DNA of 18,124 nucleotides from an uncultured Oscillospiraceae bacterium (GTDB lineage Bacteria > Bacillota > Clostridia > Oscillospirales > Oscillospiraceae): assembly GCA_934589835.1 (NCBI GenBank), contig CAKTOK010000032.1, forward strand, positions 1-18,124, written 5' to 3'. Positions 6,663-14,427 of the stretch are shown here, one piece after another. The position numbers were made by a program, and so were the translations under genes. The notes beneath the pieces are model-generated. The model searched no databases. It was given only the letters and a program-made list of their open reading frames with translations, and had not been told where the DNA came from. Each line of letters opens with the position of its first letter. Positions within the stretch are counted from its first letter, which is position 1.

Positions 6663-6721
6663 ACCGCCCAGAGACAGGCGCCGGCGGATGGCCGACGATA
6701 CGAAAGACAGGAGGCTCTGGG

Positions 6722-8098
6722 ATGAAGGTCTTATTCAAGAACGGCACGGTGGTGTCCGGCAGGGGCACCCGACGGGCGGATGTGTTGGTAGAGGGCGAAA
6801 AGATCCGGCGGGTGGCGCGGAGCATTGCGGCGGAGGACGCGCAGGTGGTGGACGCGGCGGGAATGCTGCTGTTGCCGGGGTTCATCGACGCCCACACCCA
6901 CTTCGATCTGGACGTGTGCAACACCACCACGGCGGACGATTTTGCCTCCGGCTCCCGGGCGGCGCTGCGGGGCGGCACCACCACGGTGGTGGACTTTGCC
7001 TGCCCCAACAAGGGGGAGACGCTCCACGACGGACTGCGGCTGTGGCATGAGAAGGCGGACGGCAGGTGCGCCTGCGACTACGGCTTCCACATGACCATCG
7101 ACGACTGGAACGACACCATCGAAGGCGAGATCGACGATATGTATGCCGAGGGCATCTCCTCGTTCAAAATGTACATGACATACCCCGCCATGATGATCGG
7201 GGACAAGCTGATGTACAGGGTGCTGAAGAAGCTGAAGGAAAAGGGAGGCATCTGCGGCGTACACTGTGAAAACGCCGGCGTCATCGACGCCCTCATCGAG
7301 GAGAAGAAGGCCGCCGGTGAGCAGGGCAGCGTGGGCTGCCATCCCCGCACGCGGCCGGACTATCTGGAGGCGGAGGCGGTGGGCCGGCTGCTGCACATCG
7401 CCGAGGCGGCGGACAGTCCGGTGGTGATCGTACACACCACCAACGCGGCGGCGCTGAAGGAGATCGAGGCGGCGCGGCGGCGGGGCCAGAGGGTGTATGT
7501 GGAGACGTGCCCCCAGTACCTGATTCTGGACGACAGCGTATACGACAACGAGGACTGGTTACAGGCGGCCAAATACGTCTGCGCGCCGCCCATCCGCAAG
7601 GCGGCGGACCGGAAGGTTCTGTGGCAGGCCATCCGGCGGGGCGAGGTGCAGACCGTGTCCACGGACCATTGCAGCTTCACCACGGCGCAGAAGCTGGCGG
7701 GCCGGAACGACTTTACGGCCATCCCCGGGGGGCTGCCCGGGGTGGAGACCCGGGGCGAGCTGCTCTATACCTTCGGCGTGACCACCCGAAGGATCAGCCT
7801 GGCGGCCATGTGCCGCGTGCTGGCGGAGAATCCCGCCAAGCTGTACGGGATGTTTCCCCGTAAGGGCGTGATTGCCGAGGGCGCCGACGCGGATATCGTG
7901 ATGTACGATCCGGCGGCGGACCATGTGCTCCGCGCCGAGGATATGGTGGGCGCGGCGGATTACAACCCCTATGAGGGCGTGGTGACCCGCGGCTCCATCC
8001 GGCAGGTGTGGCTGCGGGGCAGGCTGGCCGTCAACGAGGGGCGCGTGCTGGCCGGACCGGAGGGCAAGTACATCCGGCGCGGCAAGTGCTGCCTGTGA
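6722..8098 (+). CDS. hydA: Dihydropyrimidinase / D-hydantoinase
   Basis: The product is a 458-residue amidohydrolase with the full metal-centre set of dihydropyrimidinases. These are H58-T-H60 in GFIDAHTHFDLD, the lysine K149 in SSFKMYMTY that is carboxylated to bridge two metals, H181 in HCEN, H238 in HTTN and D315 in STDHCSF. The enzyme class hydrolyses the cyclic amide of dihydrouracil, dihydrothymine or 5-substituted hydantoins to N-carbamoyl amino acids in the cytoplasm. Length and motif order are normal for the family. Substrate preference cannot be read from sequence alone. AGGAGG at 6709-6714 sits 7 bases before the ATG. No dihydropyrimidine dehydrogenase, carbamoylase or purine-degradation gene is nearby, so its pathway is not shown by context. 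It is followed after 14 bases by a membrane protein gene. Confidence 0.92.
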   Translation: MKVLFKNGTVVSGRGTRRADVLVEGEKIRRVARSIAAEDAQVVDAAGMLLLPGFIDAHTHFDLDVCNTTTADDFASGSRAALRGGTTTVVDFACPNKGETLHDGLRLWHEKADGRCACDYGFHMTIDDWNDTIEGEIDDMYAEGISSFKMYMTYPAMMIGDKLMYRVLKKLKEKGGICGVHCENAGVIDALIEEKKAAGEQGSVGCHPRTRPDYLEAEAVGRLLHIAEAADSPVVIVHTTNAAALKEIEAARRRGQRVYVETCPQYLILDDSVYDNEDWLQAAKYVCAPPIRKAADRKVLWQAIRRGEVQTVSTDHCSFTTAQKLAGRNDFTAIPGGLPGVETRGELLYTFGVTTRRISLAAMCRVLAENPAKLYGMFPRKGVIAEGADADIVMYDPAADHVLRAEDMVGAADYNPYEGVVTRGSIRQVWLRGRLAVNEGRVLAGPEGKYIRRGKCCL

Positions 8099-8112
8099 GA
8101 GGGGGCGCGGCT

Positions 8113-8622
8113 ATGGACAAGACGCTGGGCTATGTGCTGTGCTGCCAGTCGCCGGGACTGTTTCTGGCGGCGGCGGCGCTGATCATCGCGTATTTCGCCG
8201 GACGGCGGAGGCACCGGTTCAAGGCGGTGCTGAGGCTGCTGCTGGGCATCGTGTGCGCGCTGGGCGGACTGGCGCTGTACTACATGGGAATGTACCACGA
8301 CTACTTCACCATTCGGGATTTCTATCAGATCCGGCTGTCCGGTTGGATCGGGTTCGGCATTGTGGCGCTTCTGGTGCTGCTGGCGCTGGTGCGGGCCTTC
8401 TTTGCCGCCGCCGACGCGCGGCGGGAGGAGAAGGCGGCCAACCGCGCGGAGAACCAGCGGCTGGCGGCGGAGGCTGCGGCGGAGAAGCAGCGGCAGGCGG
8501 AAGAGGCGGCTGCAAGGGCGGCGCAGGAGGCGGCGGTGAGCGCAGCCGCTGTGCCGCAGGCACCGGCGGAGACACCCGCCGCAGAGGAGCCGTCCGTACC
8601 GGAGGCGGCGGAAAAGGAATAA
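8113..8622 (+). CDS. Small membrane protein with Ala/Glu-rich cytoplasmic tail
   Basis: The 169-residue protein is not recognised. It shows three likely membrane segments (about residues 13-29, 37-58 and 76-98). A strongly charged, alanine-rich C-terminal tail (about 100-169) follows. It starts RREEKAANRAENQRLAAEA and looks like a coiled coil that ends in a Pro/Ala/Glu-rich stretch. The ATG at 8113 is preferred because AGAGGGGG lies just upstream and it opens the first hydrophobic segment. It begins 14 bases after the hydantoinase stop, so the two are probably co-transcribed. A direct functional link is not shown. A terminator follows at once. Confidence 0.8.
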   Translation: MDKTLGYVLCCQSPGLFLAAAALIIAYFAGRRRHRFKAVLRLLLGIVCALGGLALYYMGMYHDYFTIRDFYQIRLSGWIGFGIVALLVLLALVRAFFAAADARREEKAANRAENQRLAAEAAAEKQRQAEEAAARAAQEAAVSAAAVPQAPAETPAAEEPSVPEAAEKE

Positions 8623-8627
8623 GGAAG

Positions 8628-8663
8628 AAGGACGCTGTTCCCAAGGGGAACAGCGTCCTTTTT
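8628..8663. terminator. Terminator between convergent genes
   Basis: A perfect 15-bp stem (8628-8642 with 8646-8660) with a 3-nt loop runs into TTTTT (8659-8663) on the plus strand. It lies 5 bases after the stop at 8622 and 3 bases from the stop of the minus-strand gene. On the minus strand the stem is followed by a pyrimidine-rich CTTCCTTATTCC tract, so it may also end that operon, less efficiently. Confidence 0.88.
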
Positions 8664-8666
8664 GGC

Positions 8667-9164
8667 TCAAGGATGGCCGCAGCCAGAGGTTGGCTTTGGC
8701 ATGGGGTGGGATTGCTTGCCGGTGATCTGCTGCGGGACGATCTTCACGATCTTCGTGGCGGCGAAGCACCGTTCCATGCAGGCGTTGAGGCCGGCCATGC
8801 CCTTGGGGTCCAGCGCCTCCACCAGCAGGAGCAGGGCCTTGGTGCGCTCACCGTCGTCGGTGACCACCTGCGCCTGTCCCCGCACCACGGCGGAGTCGTA
8901 GGACGTTTCGAATTCGTTGGGAACGATGGACATACGGGATACGGCGGTGAGGCAGACCTGCGGCTCCTTTTCCAGCAGCGCCCACTTCTCGCCGGCGCCC
9001 GCGCAGTGGAAATACAGGACCCTGTACGTCTCGTCCGCTACATGGTTGATGGGGACACAGTAGGGCGCGCCGTCCGCGCCGGTCATGGCCAGCGTGGCGT
9101 AGGGGGCCTTCTTCAGCACCTCCCAGGCAAAGGCTTCGTCCCGCTCACGGTCTTTTCTGTGCAT
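8667..9164 (-). CDS. Pyridoxamine 5'-phosphate oxidase-like flavoprotein, NimA-related
   Basis: The 165-residue protein fits the FMN-binding split-barrel PNPOx-like family, NimA branch. It begins with a charged helix and LKKAPYATLAM. It then shows GADGAPYCVPINHVAD, a YFHCAGAGEKWALL segment typical of flavin contact, and YDSAVVRGQAQVV. The tail is SGCGHP. Some relatives reduce 5-nitroimidazole drugs, but most members have unknown substrates and no resistance claim is made here. AGGAGG overlaps the upstream TAA stop and lies 8 bases before the ATG, so it is the last gene of an operon and may be translationally coupled to the ATP-grasp gene 13 bases upstream. Confidence 0.85.
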   Translation of the reverse strand: MHRKDRERDEAFAWEVLKKAPYATLAMTGADGAPYCVPINHVADETYRVLYFHCAGAGEKWALLEKEPQVCLTAVSRMSIVPNEFETSYDSAVVRGQAQVVTDDGERTKALLLLVEALDPKGMAGLNACMERCFAATKIVKIVPQQITGKQSHPMPKPTSGCGHP

Positions 9165-9177
9165 GACGCTGTCCTCC

Positions 9178-10188
9178 TTATTTCAGGCTCAGAATGCGTT
9201 TGTAGTAGGGCCACAGGCCGGTCTTTTCCGGCCACAGGGGGGCCAGCTGGCACAGGTCGGTGCCGGGGAAGTTGTTGCCCTCGATGATGGCGGGGCCGTC
9301 GGGGGTGACGGCCATATCCCAGCCCACATGGCCCACCTGGGGGATGACACAGGCGGCCTCTCTGGCCATGGCGATGGCCTCGGGCACCATGGGGAGCTGA
9401 TAGCCCACCAGCGGGATGCCGGTGTCGGGGTGCTTATCATAGACGTGGAAATAGTCGTCGGTGGCGGGGGTGCTGATGCGTCCGGTGGCCTCGTCCACGC
9501 GGGAGAGGATGCCGCCCTGTCCGGAGTTGTCGCAGACGCTGCCGCCGGTGCCCATCTTGACGATGATATAGGCGATGGTGACGTTCCCGTTGACGTTGTC
9601 GGTGACGATACGCATGGTGTTGACGCTGTTGGGGTGGAGGCGGGCCATGTCGGGGTGCTGGAGAAGCTGGTGCTCCAGCACCACCAGCTTTTTCTCCCGA
9701 ATGTAGGCCAGCATGGCGGCGGGAGAGTCGAAATCCGCCACCCGCAGGCGCTCCACGCCGCGGCCGCAGTCGCCGTGGTTGATCTTGGCGAAGATGAATT
9801 CCTGTCCGGCAAGGAAGGCCGCGAACGCCTGCTCCGTGGCGGTCTCGCCGTTGAGGGTGTCGCGGTGCAGGAAGCGGCGGAACGTCTCATTGAAGCGAAG
9901 CTTGTCATCAAAGTCGTCGTGGTAGGCGGGGTCGTTCATCAGGTCGGAGATCCTCCGGTTGCGTACGCGGGTCAGATAGGTGTCCCGCTGGGCGGGGGTG
10001 AGGTCGTAGAAGCCGTACATGGCGTAGTCGTAATAGCCGGCACCGTAGCGGGCGGCGCACCAGAGGATGTCGAAGAACGTGGTGAGCTTGCTGCGGCCCG
10101 ATTTGTCCTTGACGACATCGAGGATGTAGTTCAGCTTTTTCCAGCGGACGCCGGTGAGGACGCGGGCGAGGTACTTGATGTTGGGCAT
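9178..10188 (-). CDS. ATP-grasp enzyme of the sugar-transfer-associated type
   Basis: The 336-residue protein matches the sugar-transfer-associated ATP-grasp family (ATPgrasp_ST). It has an N-terminal helical part (about 1-110). The ATP-grasp core follows, with QEFIFAKINHGDCGRGVERLR, then VTIAYIIVKMGTGGSVCDNSGQGG, and the metal-binding signature VGWDMAVTPDGPAIIEGN (about 285-305). Family members usually lie in capsule or cell-wall glycan gene clusters and are thought to join a carboxyl group to an amine using ATP. The exact substrate is unknown. AAGGAG sits 8 bases before the ATG. It lies 22 bases after the flippase stop, and its TAA is part of the ribosome site of the next gene. Confidence 0.85.
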   Translation of the reverse strand: MPNIKYLARVLTGVRWKKLNYILDVVKDKSGRSKLTTFFDILWCAARYGAGYYDYAMYGFYDLTPAQRDTYLTRVRNRRISDLMNDPAYHDDFDDKLRFNETFRRFLHRDTLNGETATEQAFAAFLAGQEFIFAKINHGDCGRGVERLRVADFDSPAAMLAYIREKKLVVLEHQLLQHPDMARLHPNSVNTMRIVTDNVNGNVTIAYIIVKMGTGGSVCDNSGQGGILSRVDEATGRISTPATDDYFHVYDKHPDTGIPLVGYQLPMVPEAIAMAREAACVIPQVGHVGWDMAVTPDGPAIIEGNNFPGTDLCQLAPLWPEKTGLWPYYKRILSLK

Positions 10189-10210
10189 GGGAAACGCTCC
10201 TTTCCAAAGA

Positions 10211-11725
10211 TCAGCGGTGCAGCATACGGCGCAGCGGCGCCGTCACGAGGCTGCGCTCGTAGCGGTTCAGGCCGAACAGCCACATGGACGCGGCGTAGAC
10301 CGCCACAAAGAGAAGACCCGGGGGGATCAGCTGCCAGTAGGTGAGGGGGTGTACCTTCAGGGCCAGCAGCACCGCCGTGACGGCAGGCAGGACCATGGCG
10401 GGCAGCAGGTGGAAGATATGGCGCCAGAAGGCGGGGATATTCAGGCCGATCCGGCGATGGTAGTACCAGTTCATCAGGAGCACGTTGCCGATCAGCGTGG
10501 CGATGGCGGTGCCCACGGCGGCGCCCAGCCCCTGCCACTTCATGCACAGGGGGATGGAGAGCAGGGCGTTGCCCAGCGCCACGCCCAGATAGACCAGCGA
10601 GCGGAATTTGTGCATATTCTTGGCCCGCTGGATCTCGATGCCCACGGTCTGCACATTGGTCCAGAGGCAGGAGAAGAACAGCAGCAGCGTGGTCCAGTAG
10701 TCAATGGCAAACTTCTCGTCGCCGCCCCAGAGCACCACGAAGGACTGGCCGATGGCCACGAAGCCCAGCAGGATGCCGCCCAGCAGGATGAACTGGAGAC
10801 GGCCCACCCGGGTGAACAGGGCGTCCAGCGTCCGCATGGGCTGCCCCTCCGCCACCAGACGGTGGACCCGGGGCGTCATCACGTTGGAGATGGCGTTGCC
10901 GAAGGCCAGATAGAACGTGTTGAGCTGGGCGGCGATGGTGTAGACCGTGACGGCGGTGGTGCCGTGGATCCACGCCAGCAGCAGGCGGTCGATGGACCAG
11001 TTGAAGTTGTCCACCACGATGCCCAGAAAGACATAGAGCGTGAAGCCGAGCATCTCCCGCAGGAGGCCGAAGTCGTAGCGCCGGAAGGAGAAGGGCATCC
11101 GCAGCCTCGTCAGGCAGTAGCCGATGTTGAGGATGCCGCTGAGAACGGTGAAGATCAGGGAAACCACGGTCAGCGCCACAGAGCGGTAGCCGATGATCAG
11201 CAGGGGGATCATGATGAGAGGGTTGAGGACCTGCCTGCCCATGGCCACGAGCTTTTGGAAGAGATACTGCTCGTTGATGGTGACGTGGGACTCGAAGACG
11301 CTGATGGGGAAGGTCAGGGCGGCGTTCACCGTCATGATGCGAAGCAGCCTTTCCGCCAGCGCGATCTCCTCCGGCGTCAGTTTTTTGCCGAAGATCACGT
11401 CGCAGTAGGACAGGCCGAAGCCGATGGCCAGCACCGCCGCGCCCAGCACCAGATAGGTGATGAGGAACATCCCGTTCAGCTTGGCGCAGCCCTTTTTGTC
11501 GCCGGCGGCGCGGAAGCGGGAGTAGTAGCGGACGTAGGCGCTGCCCAGTCCGAAGCTCAGCAGATTGAGGTAGGAGATGATGGGCAGGACGGCCTGATAC
11601 ACGCCGAACTCACTGTCGCCCAGCCGGTTCAGCATGATGGGGGTGTAGACCAGTGAGATGAGGGTGCTCAGGGCCATGGACACATAGGAGAGCGCCGCGC
11701 CTGCCCGTATCTGGTTGACCTTCAC
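10211..11725 (-). CDS. Wzx/MATE-type oligosaccharide flippase
   Basis: The 504-residue protein is strongly hydrophobic, with about 12-14 membrane segments, and fits the MOP superfamily polysaccharide exporters (Wzx/RfbX). Supporting stretches are ALSYVSMALSTLISLVYTP near the start, LGDSEFGVYQAVLPIISYLN, and FGNAISNVMTPRVHRLV in the middle. Such proteins move lipid-linked glycan units to the outer face of the membrane. The GTG at 11725 is chosen over an in-frame ATG at 11755. GGAGG lies 7 bases before the GTG, while the ATG falls at the predicted transcription start. It is the first gene of the operon with the ATP-grasp and flavoprotein genes, which supports a role in envelope glycan assembly. 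No glycosyltransferase is in the window. Confidence 0.88.
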   Translation of the reverse strand: MKVNQIRAGAALSYVSMALSTLISLVYTPIMLNRLGDSEFGVYQAVLPIISYLNLLSFGLGSAYVRYYSRFRAAGDKKGCAKLNGMFLITYLVLGAAVLAIGFGLSYCDVIFGKKLTPEEIALAERLLRIMTVNAALTFPISVFESHVTINEQYLFQKLVAMGRQVLNPLIMIPLLIIGYRSVALTVVSLIFTVLSGILNIGYCLTRLRMPFSFRRYDFGLLREMLGFTLYVFLGIVVDNFNWSIDRLLLAWIHGTTAVTVYTIAAQLNTFYLAFGNAISNVMTPRVHRLVAEGQPMRTLDALFTRVGRLQFILLGGILLGFVAIGQSFVVLWGGDEKFAIDYWTTLLLFFSCLWTNVQTVGIEIQRAKNMHKFRSLVYLGVALGNALLSIPLCMKWQGLGAAVGTAIATLIGNVLLMNWYYHRRIGLNIPAFWRHIFHLLPAMVLPAVTAVLLALKVHPLTYWQLIPPGLLFVAVYAASMWLFGLNRYERSLVTAPLRRMLHR

Positions 11726-11758
11726 TGCCTCGCCTCCCCATTCGCAGAATGACATCTC

Positions 11759-11787
11759 ATTATAGCCCATCAGGGCGGCGGTGTAAA
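11759..11787 (-). promoter_or_regulatory. Promoter of the flippase operon
   Basis: On the minus strand TTTACA (11787-11782) and a perfect TATAAT (11764-11759) are spaced by 17 bases. Transcription would start near 11752, about 27 nt before the GTG at 11725, which supports that start codon. Confidence 0.82.
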
Positions 11788-11808
11788 GCGGGAAGCGGAA
11801 AAAGATGG

Positions 11809-11837
11809 TTTTCTTCCGGCGGCGGCTCTGGTATAAT
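11809..11837 (+). promoter_or_regulatory. Promoter of the WYL regulator gene
   Basis: A perfect TATAAT (11832-11837) is preceded by TGG as an extended -10. The -35 region TTTTCT (11809-11814) is weak, at 17-base spacing. It lies back to back with the flippase promoter, with 21 bases between the two -35 boxes. Confidence 0.65.
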
Positions 11838-11863
11838 GGGGGAAACGACAGGAGGGGAGCGCC

Positions 11864-12856
11864 ATGGCCAACAAGAAGCTGAAGCTGCTGTATCTGGCCC
11901 GCTATTTGCAGGAGGAGACGGACGAGCAGCATCCCAAAACGGTGCAGGAGATGATCACCTATCTGGCGGGCTGCGGCATCAGCGCCGAGCGCAAGAGCCT
12001 CTACGACGATCTGGAGCTGCTGCGGCTGTACGGCATGGACGTGCAGGCGGTGAAGGGCAAAAGCTACGGGTACTTTCTGGGGGAGCGGGCGTTCCAGCTG
12101 CCGGAGCTGAAGCTGCTCATCGATGTGGTGCAGGCGTCGCCGTTTTTGACGCAGAGCAAGAGCATGGCGCTCATCGGAAAGCTGGAGAAGCTCACCAGCC
12201 GCCCCAACGGGCGGCAGCTGCGGCGGCAGGTGTACGTCATGGAACGGGTGAAGACCCACAACGAGCGGCTGTATTACGCCATCGACGGGCTGAATACCGC
12301 CATCAACGAGGGGAAAAAGGTGACGTTCCGCTACTTCGACTGGACAGCGGAGGGCGGCAAGGCCTACCGGCGGAACGGGGCGCTGTATGAGACGAATCCG
12401 GTGGCGCTGTGCGTGGACCGGCACTACTATCTGGTGGCCTACGATCCGGCTATCGCCGACTACCGCCACTACCGCGTGGACCGGATGGAGTCGCTGACGG
12501 TGGCGGACACGCCCCGGGACCCGCTGCCGGAGGGGTTTGAGCTGGGAAAGTATGTGCGGCGGACCTTTGATATGTACAACGGCAGGACAGAGACGGTGCA
12601 GCTTCGGTTCGACGGGGCGCTCATCAACGTGGTGATGGACCGGTTCGGCGCGGACGCCCACCTGCGGCCTGATGGGGACGGCGGCATCGCCGTCACCGCG
12701 CCGGTGGAGGTGGGGCCGACGTTTTTCGGGTGGCTGTTCCAGCTGGGCACCCAGGCGGAGCTGGTGGGGCCGGAGGCGATCCGGCAGGAGTTCCGCCGCT
12801 GCTGCGCCGACGTGCTGGCACAGTATGAATCGGCGGAAAAGGGGCCGCGGACGTAA
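11864..12856 (+). CDS. WYL domain transcriptional regulator
   Basis: The 330-residue protein has the usual three-part layout of WYL regulators. An N-terminal winged helix-turn-helix covers about 1-70 and includes KTVQEMITYL and ISAERKSLYDDLELL. The WYL domain (about 140-215) contains KVTFRYFDW, NPVALCVDRHYYLVAYD and YRVDRMESL. A C-terminal WCX-type extension covers about 235-325. WYL domains bind ligands, sometimes nucleic acids or nucleotides, and the proteins act as repressors or activators. AGGAGGGG at 11850-11857 lies 6 bases before the ATG. Its divergent position suggests it could control itself and the flippase operon, an inference from arrangement only. Confidence 0.92.
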   Translation: MANKKLKLLYLARYLQEETDEQHPKTVQEMITYLAGCGISAERKSLYDDLELLRLYGMDVQAVKGKSYGYFLGERAFQLPELKLLIDVVQASPFLTQSKSMALIGKLEKLTSRPNGRQLRRQVYVMERVKTHNERLYYAIDGLNTAINEGKKVTFRYFDWTAEGGKAYRRNGALYETNPVALCVDRHYYLVAYDPAIADYRHYRVDRMESLTVADTPRDPLPEGFELGKYVRRTFDMYNGRTETVQLRFDGALINVVMDRFGADAHLRPDGDGGIAVTAPVEVGPTFFGWLFQLGTQAELVGPEAIRQEFRRCCADVLAQYESAEKGPRT

Positions 12857-12873
12857 GCCCGCGGCCCAGTTTT
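12842..12873. terminator. Bidirectional terminator spanning the WYL stop codon
   Basis: A perfect 9-bp GC-rich stem (12842-12850 with 12859-12867) has the WYL gene's TAA in its 8-nt loop. Plus-strand transcripts then read AGTTTT. On the minus strand the stem is followed almost directly by TTTT (12840-12837), so it serves the convergent 74-residue gene better. Confidence 0.7.
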
Positions 12874-12879
12874 CGCCGT

Positions 12880-13104
12880 TTACACCGTGGCGTCCAGCGG
12901 GATGCGCTGGCGGCCCACCTGTACCCAGTGGACGCGGACGGCGCCGGAGGGCTGCTCCGTGGCGCAGAAGCCCACGCCGTCCATGGCGCCCTCCACCGGT
13001 ACGCCGCCGCTGAACAGGCAGGCGAACCGGCGGATATAGCCCAGCAGGTCGCGGATGACGGCGGTGGGGAGATCGGGCTCCAGATAATCGAAGAATTTGT
13101 GCAT
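12880..13104 (-). CDS. Small conserved-looking hypothetical protein
   Basis: This 74-residue protein is not recognised. It starts MHKFFDYLEPDLPTAVIRDLL, with a likely amphipathic helix around residues 13-30. Small residues around 31-45 (FSGGVPVEGAMDG) follow, and the tail is beta-like, with VRVHWVQVGRQRIPLDATV. It lacks a signal peptide, a membrane segment and a metal motif. Support for a real gene comes from AGGAGG located 7 bases before the ATG, a terminator on its strand, and the absence of a longer frame on the other strand. No clear promoter is visible upstream. A function is not proposed. Confidence 0.7.
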   Translation of the reverse strand: MHKFFDYLEPDLPTAVIRDLLGYIRRFACLFSGGVPVEGAMDGVGFCATEQPSGAVRVHWVQVGRQRIPLDATV

Positions 13105-13201
13105 GACGGTACCTCCTGCTATCGTAATGTGTGTGGTTTTGTGTCAGTGTAGCTATTTTAATAGAAGATGTGTCCCGAAAAACGGACAGTGACGGCCGGA
13201 C

Positions 13202-13230
13202 TTGTGCTTTTGGCGGCGGCGTGCTACAAT
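13202..13230 (+). promoter_or_regulatory. Promoter of the FrhB-like/queH operon
   Basis: TTGTGC (13202-13207) and TACAAT (13225-13230) are spaced by 17 bases, with TGC in front of the -10 box as an extended -10. Transcription would start near 13237, just before the ribosome site AGGAGG at 13247-13252. Confidence 0.7.
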
Positions 13231-13260
13231 ACGAAAAAAAGCAGACAGGAGGCGGGAGCC

Positions 13261-14427
13261 TTGACGGAGACGGGAATGACGCCGCAGCTGGCGGCCAGAG
13301 AGCGCTGCACCGGCTGCGGCGCGTGCAGCAACGGCTGCCCCAAGGGGGCCATCCGCATGGCGCCGGATCGGGAGGGGTTCCTCTATCCGGAGGTCACGGA
13401 CGGCTGTGTGCAGTGCGGACACTGCGCCCATGTGTGTCCGGTGATGAAGCAGCGGGAGCATCGGACCGATCCGGCGGTGTTCGCCGTGTGGAATCAGGAC
13501 GCGGCGGTGCGGCAGGCCTCTACCTGCGGCGGCGCATTTTCCGCGCTGGCGGAGTATGTGCTGGAGGGCGGCGGCGTGGTATTCGGCGCGGCGCTGGATC
13601 AGGAGCTGCGGGTGGTCCATACGGCGGTGAAGAACCTCCACGAGCTGCCGCGCCTGCGGGGCATGAAGCCGGTGCAGAGCGATATCGGCGAGTCGTATCA
13701 GCAGGTGCGGATGTATCTGGATCAGGGGCGGCAGGTGCTGTTCTCCGGCACGCCCTGTCAGGTGGACGGACTGTACCGCTATCTGGGAGAGCATCCGGAG
13801 CGGCTGCTGACCTGCGACATGGTGTGCCGCGGTGTGGGCAGCCCCGGGGTGTGGGCCAGGCTGGTGAAGTCCATGGCCTATGTGAAGCAGCACCGGCCCA
13901 CGGCGGTGGAGTTCTGCGGCAAGCTCGCCGGCGACAGGGAGCGGCGGTTCCGCGTGGCGTTCGAGGGCGGCGGCCGCTACGACGCGCCGCTGGGCAAATG
14001 CGAGCTGGGGCGCGGGCTGATGCGGGGGCTTTTCCTGCGGCCCGCCTGCCACCGGTGCGCCTACGCCACCACGGACCGGCCCGGGGACCTGACGCTGGGG
14101 GATTTCAGCGGCGGGCGCTTCCCCGCGGAGGAGCAGAAAAACGGCGTGTCCCTGCTGCTCATCAACACGGCCAAGGGCGCGCAGATCTTTGACGTGCTGC
14201 CGCTGAAGCGGCAGCCGCGGACGCTGGAGGAGGCGGTGGCCTGCTGTCCGGCGCTGCGGGGGCCGGCGGAGGCGCCGGCGGAGCGGGAGCAGTTTTTCCG
14301 CGCCATGGAGCAGCTGCCGTTCCAGCAGGTGCGGGGCCGCTTCTTGTCGGCGGTGCAGCATACCGGCGGCGTGGGCCACGTGCTGCGGAGCCTGTTCCGC
14401 CGCGGGGAAAAGGAGAAGAAGGCATGA
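13261..14427 (+). CDS. FrhB/FdhB-family iron-sulphur flavoprotein (F420 hydrogenase beta-like)
   Basis: The 388-residue protein begins with a two-cluster ferredoxin domain: C16xxC19xxC22xxxC26P and C49xxC52xxC55xxxC59P bind two [4Fe-4S] clusters. The FrhB/FdhB-type core follows, with F161-SGTPCQVDGLYRYL, DMVCRGVGSPGVW and LTLGDFSGG. The archaeal members use coenzyme F420. In gut Firmicutes these proteins are usually assigned only as flavin-dependent oxidoreductases, often near glycan gene clusters. I therefore name the family, not a reaction. The TTG at 13261 is chosen because AGGAGG lies 8 bases before it and the promoter start is at about 13237. An ATG at 13276 is the alternative. The gene ends in an ATGA overlap with queH, so both are translated together. 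Confidence 0.87.
   Translation: MTETGMTPQLAARERCTGCGACSNGCPKGAIRMAPDREGFLYPEVTDGCVQCGHCAHVCPVMKQREHRTDPAVFAVWNQDAAVRQASTCGGAFSALAEYVLEGGGVVFGAALDQELRVVHTAVKNLHELPRLRGMKPVQSDIGESYQQVRMYLDQGRQVLFSGTPCQVDGLYRYLGEHPERLLTCDMVCRGVGSPGVWARLVKSMAYVKQHRPTAVEFCGKLAGDRERRFRVAFEGGGRYDAPLGKCELGRGLMRGLFLRPACHRCAYATTDRPGDLTLGDFSGGRFPAEEQKNGVSLLLINTAKGAQIFDVLPLKRQPRTLEEAVACCPALRGPAEAPAEREQFFRAMEQLPFQQVRGRFLSAVQHTGGVGHVLRSLFRRGEKEKKA

Noticed and set aside
8667..9164. Nitroimidazole resistance gene (nim)
   Set aside because: The family resemblance is real, but most NimA-like proteins are of unknown function, so no resistance is claimed.
10154..11656. A 500-codon plus-strand open frame
   Set aside because: It is the reverse of the flippase gene; the sequence is low-complexity His/Gln/Gly with no family resemblance.
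11725..11755. ATG at 11755 as flippase start
   Set aside because: It has no ribosome site and falls at the predicted transcription start, while the GTG at 11725 has GGAGG at the right distance.
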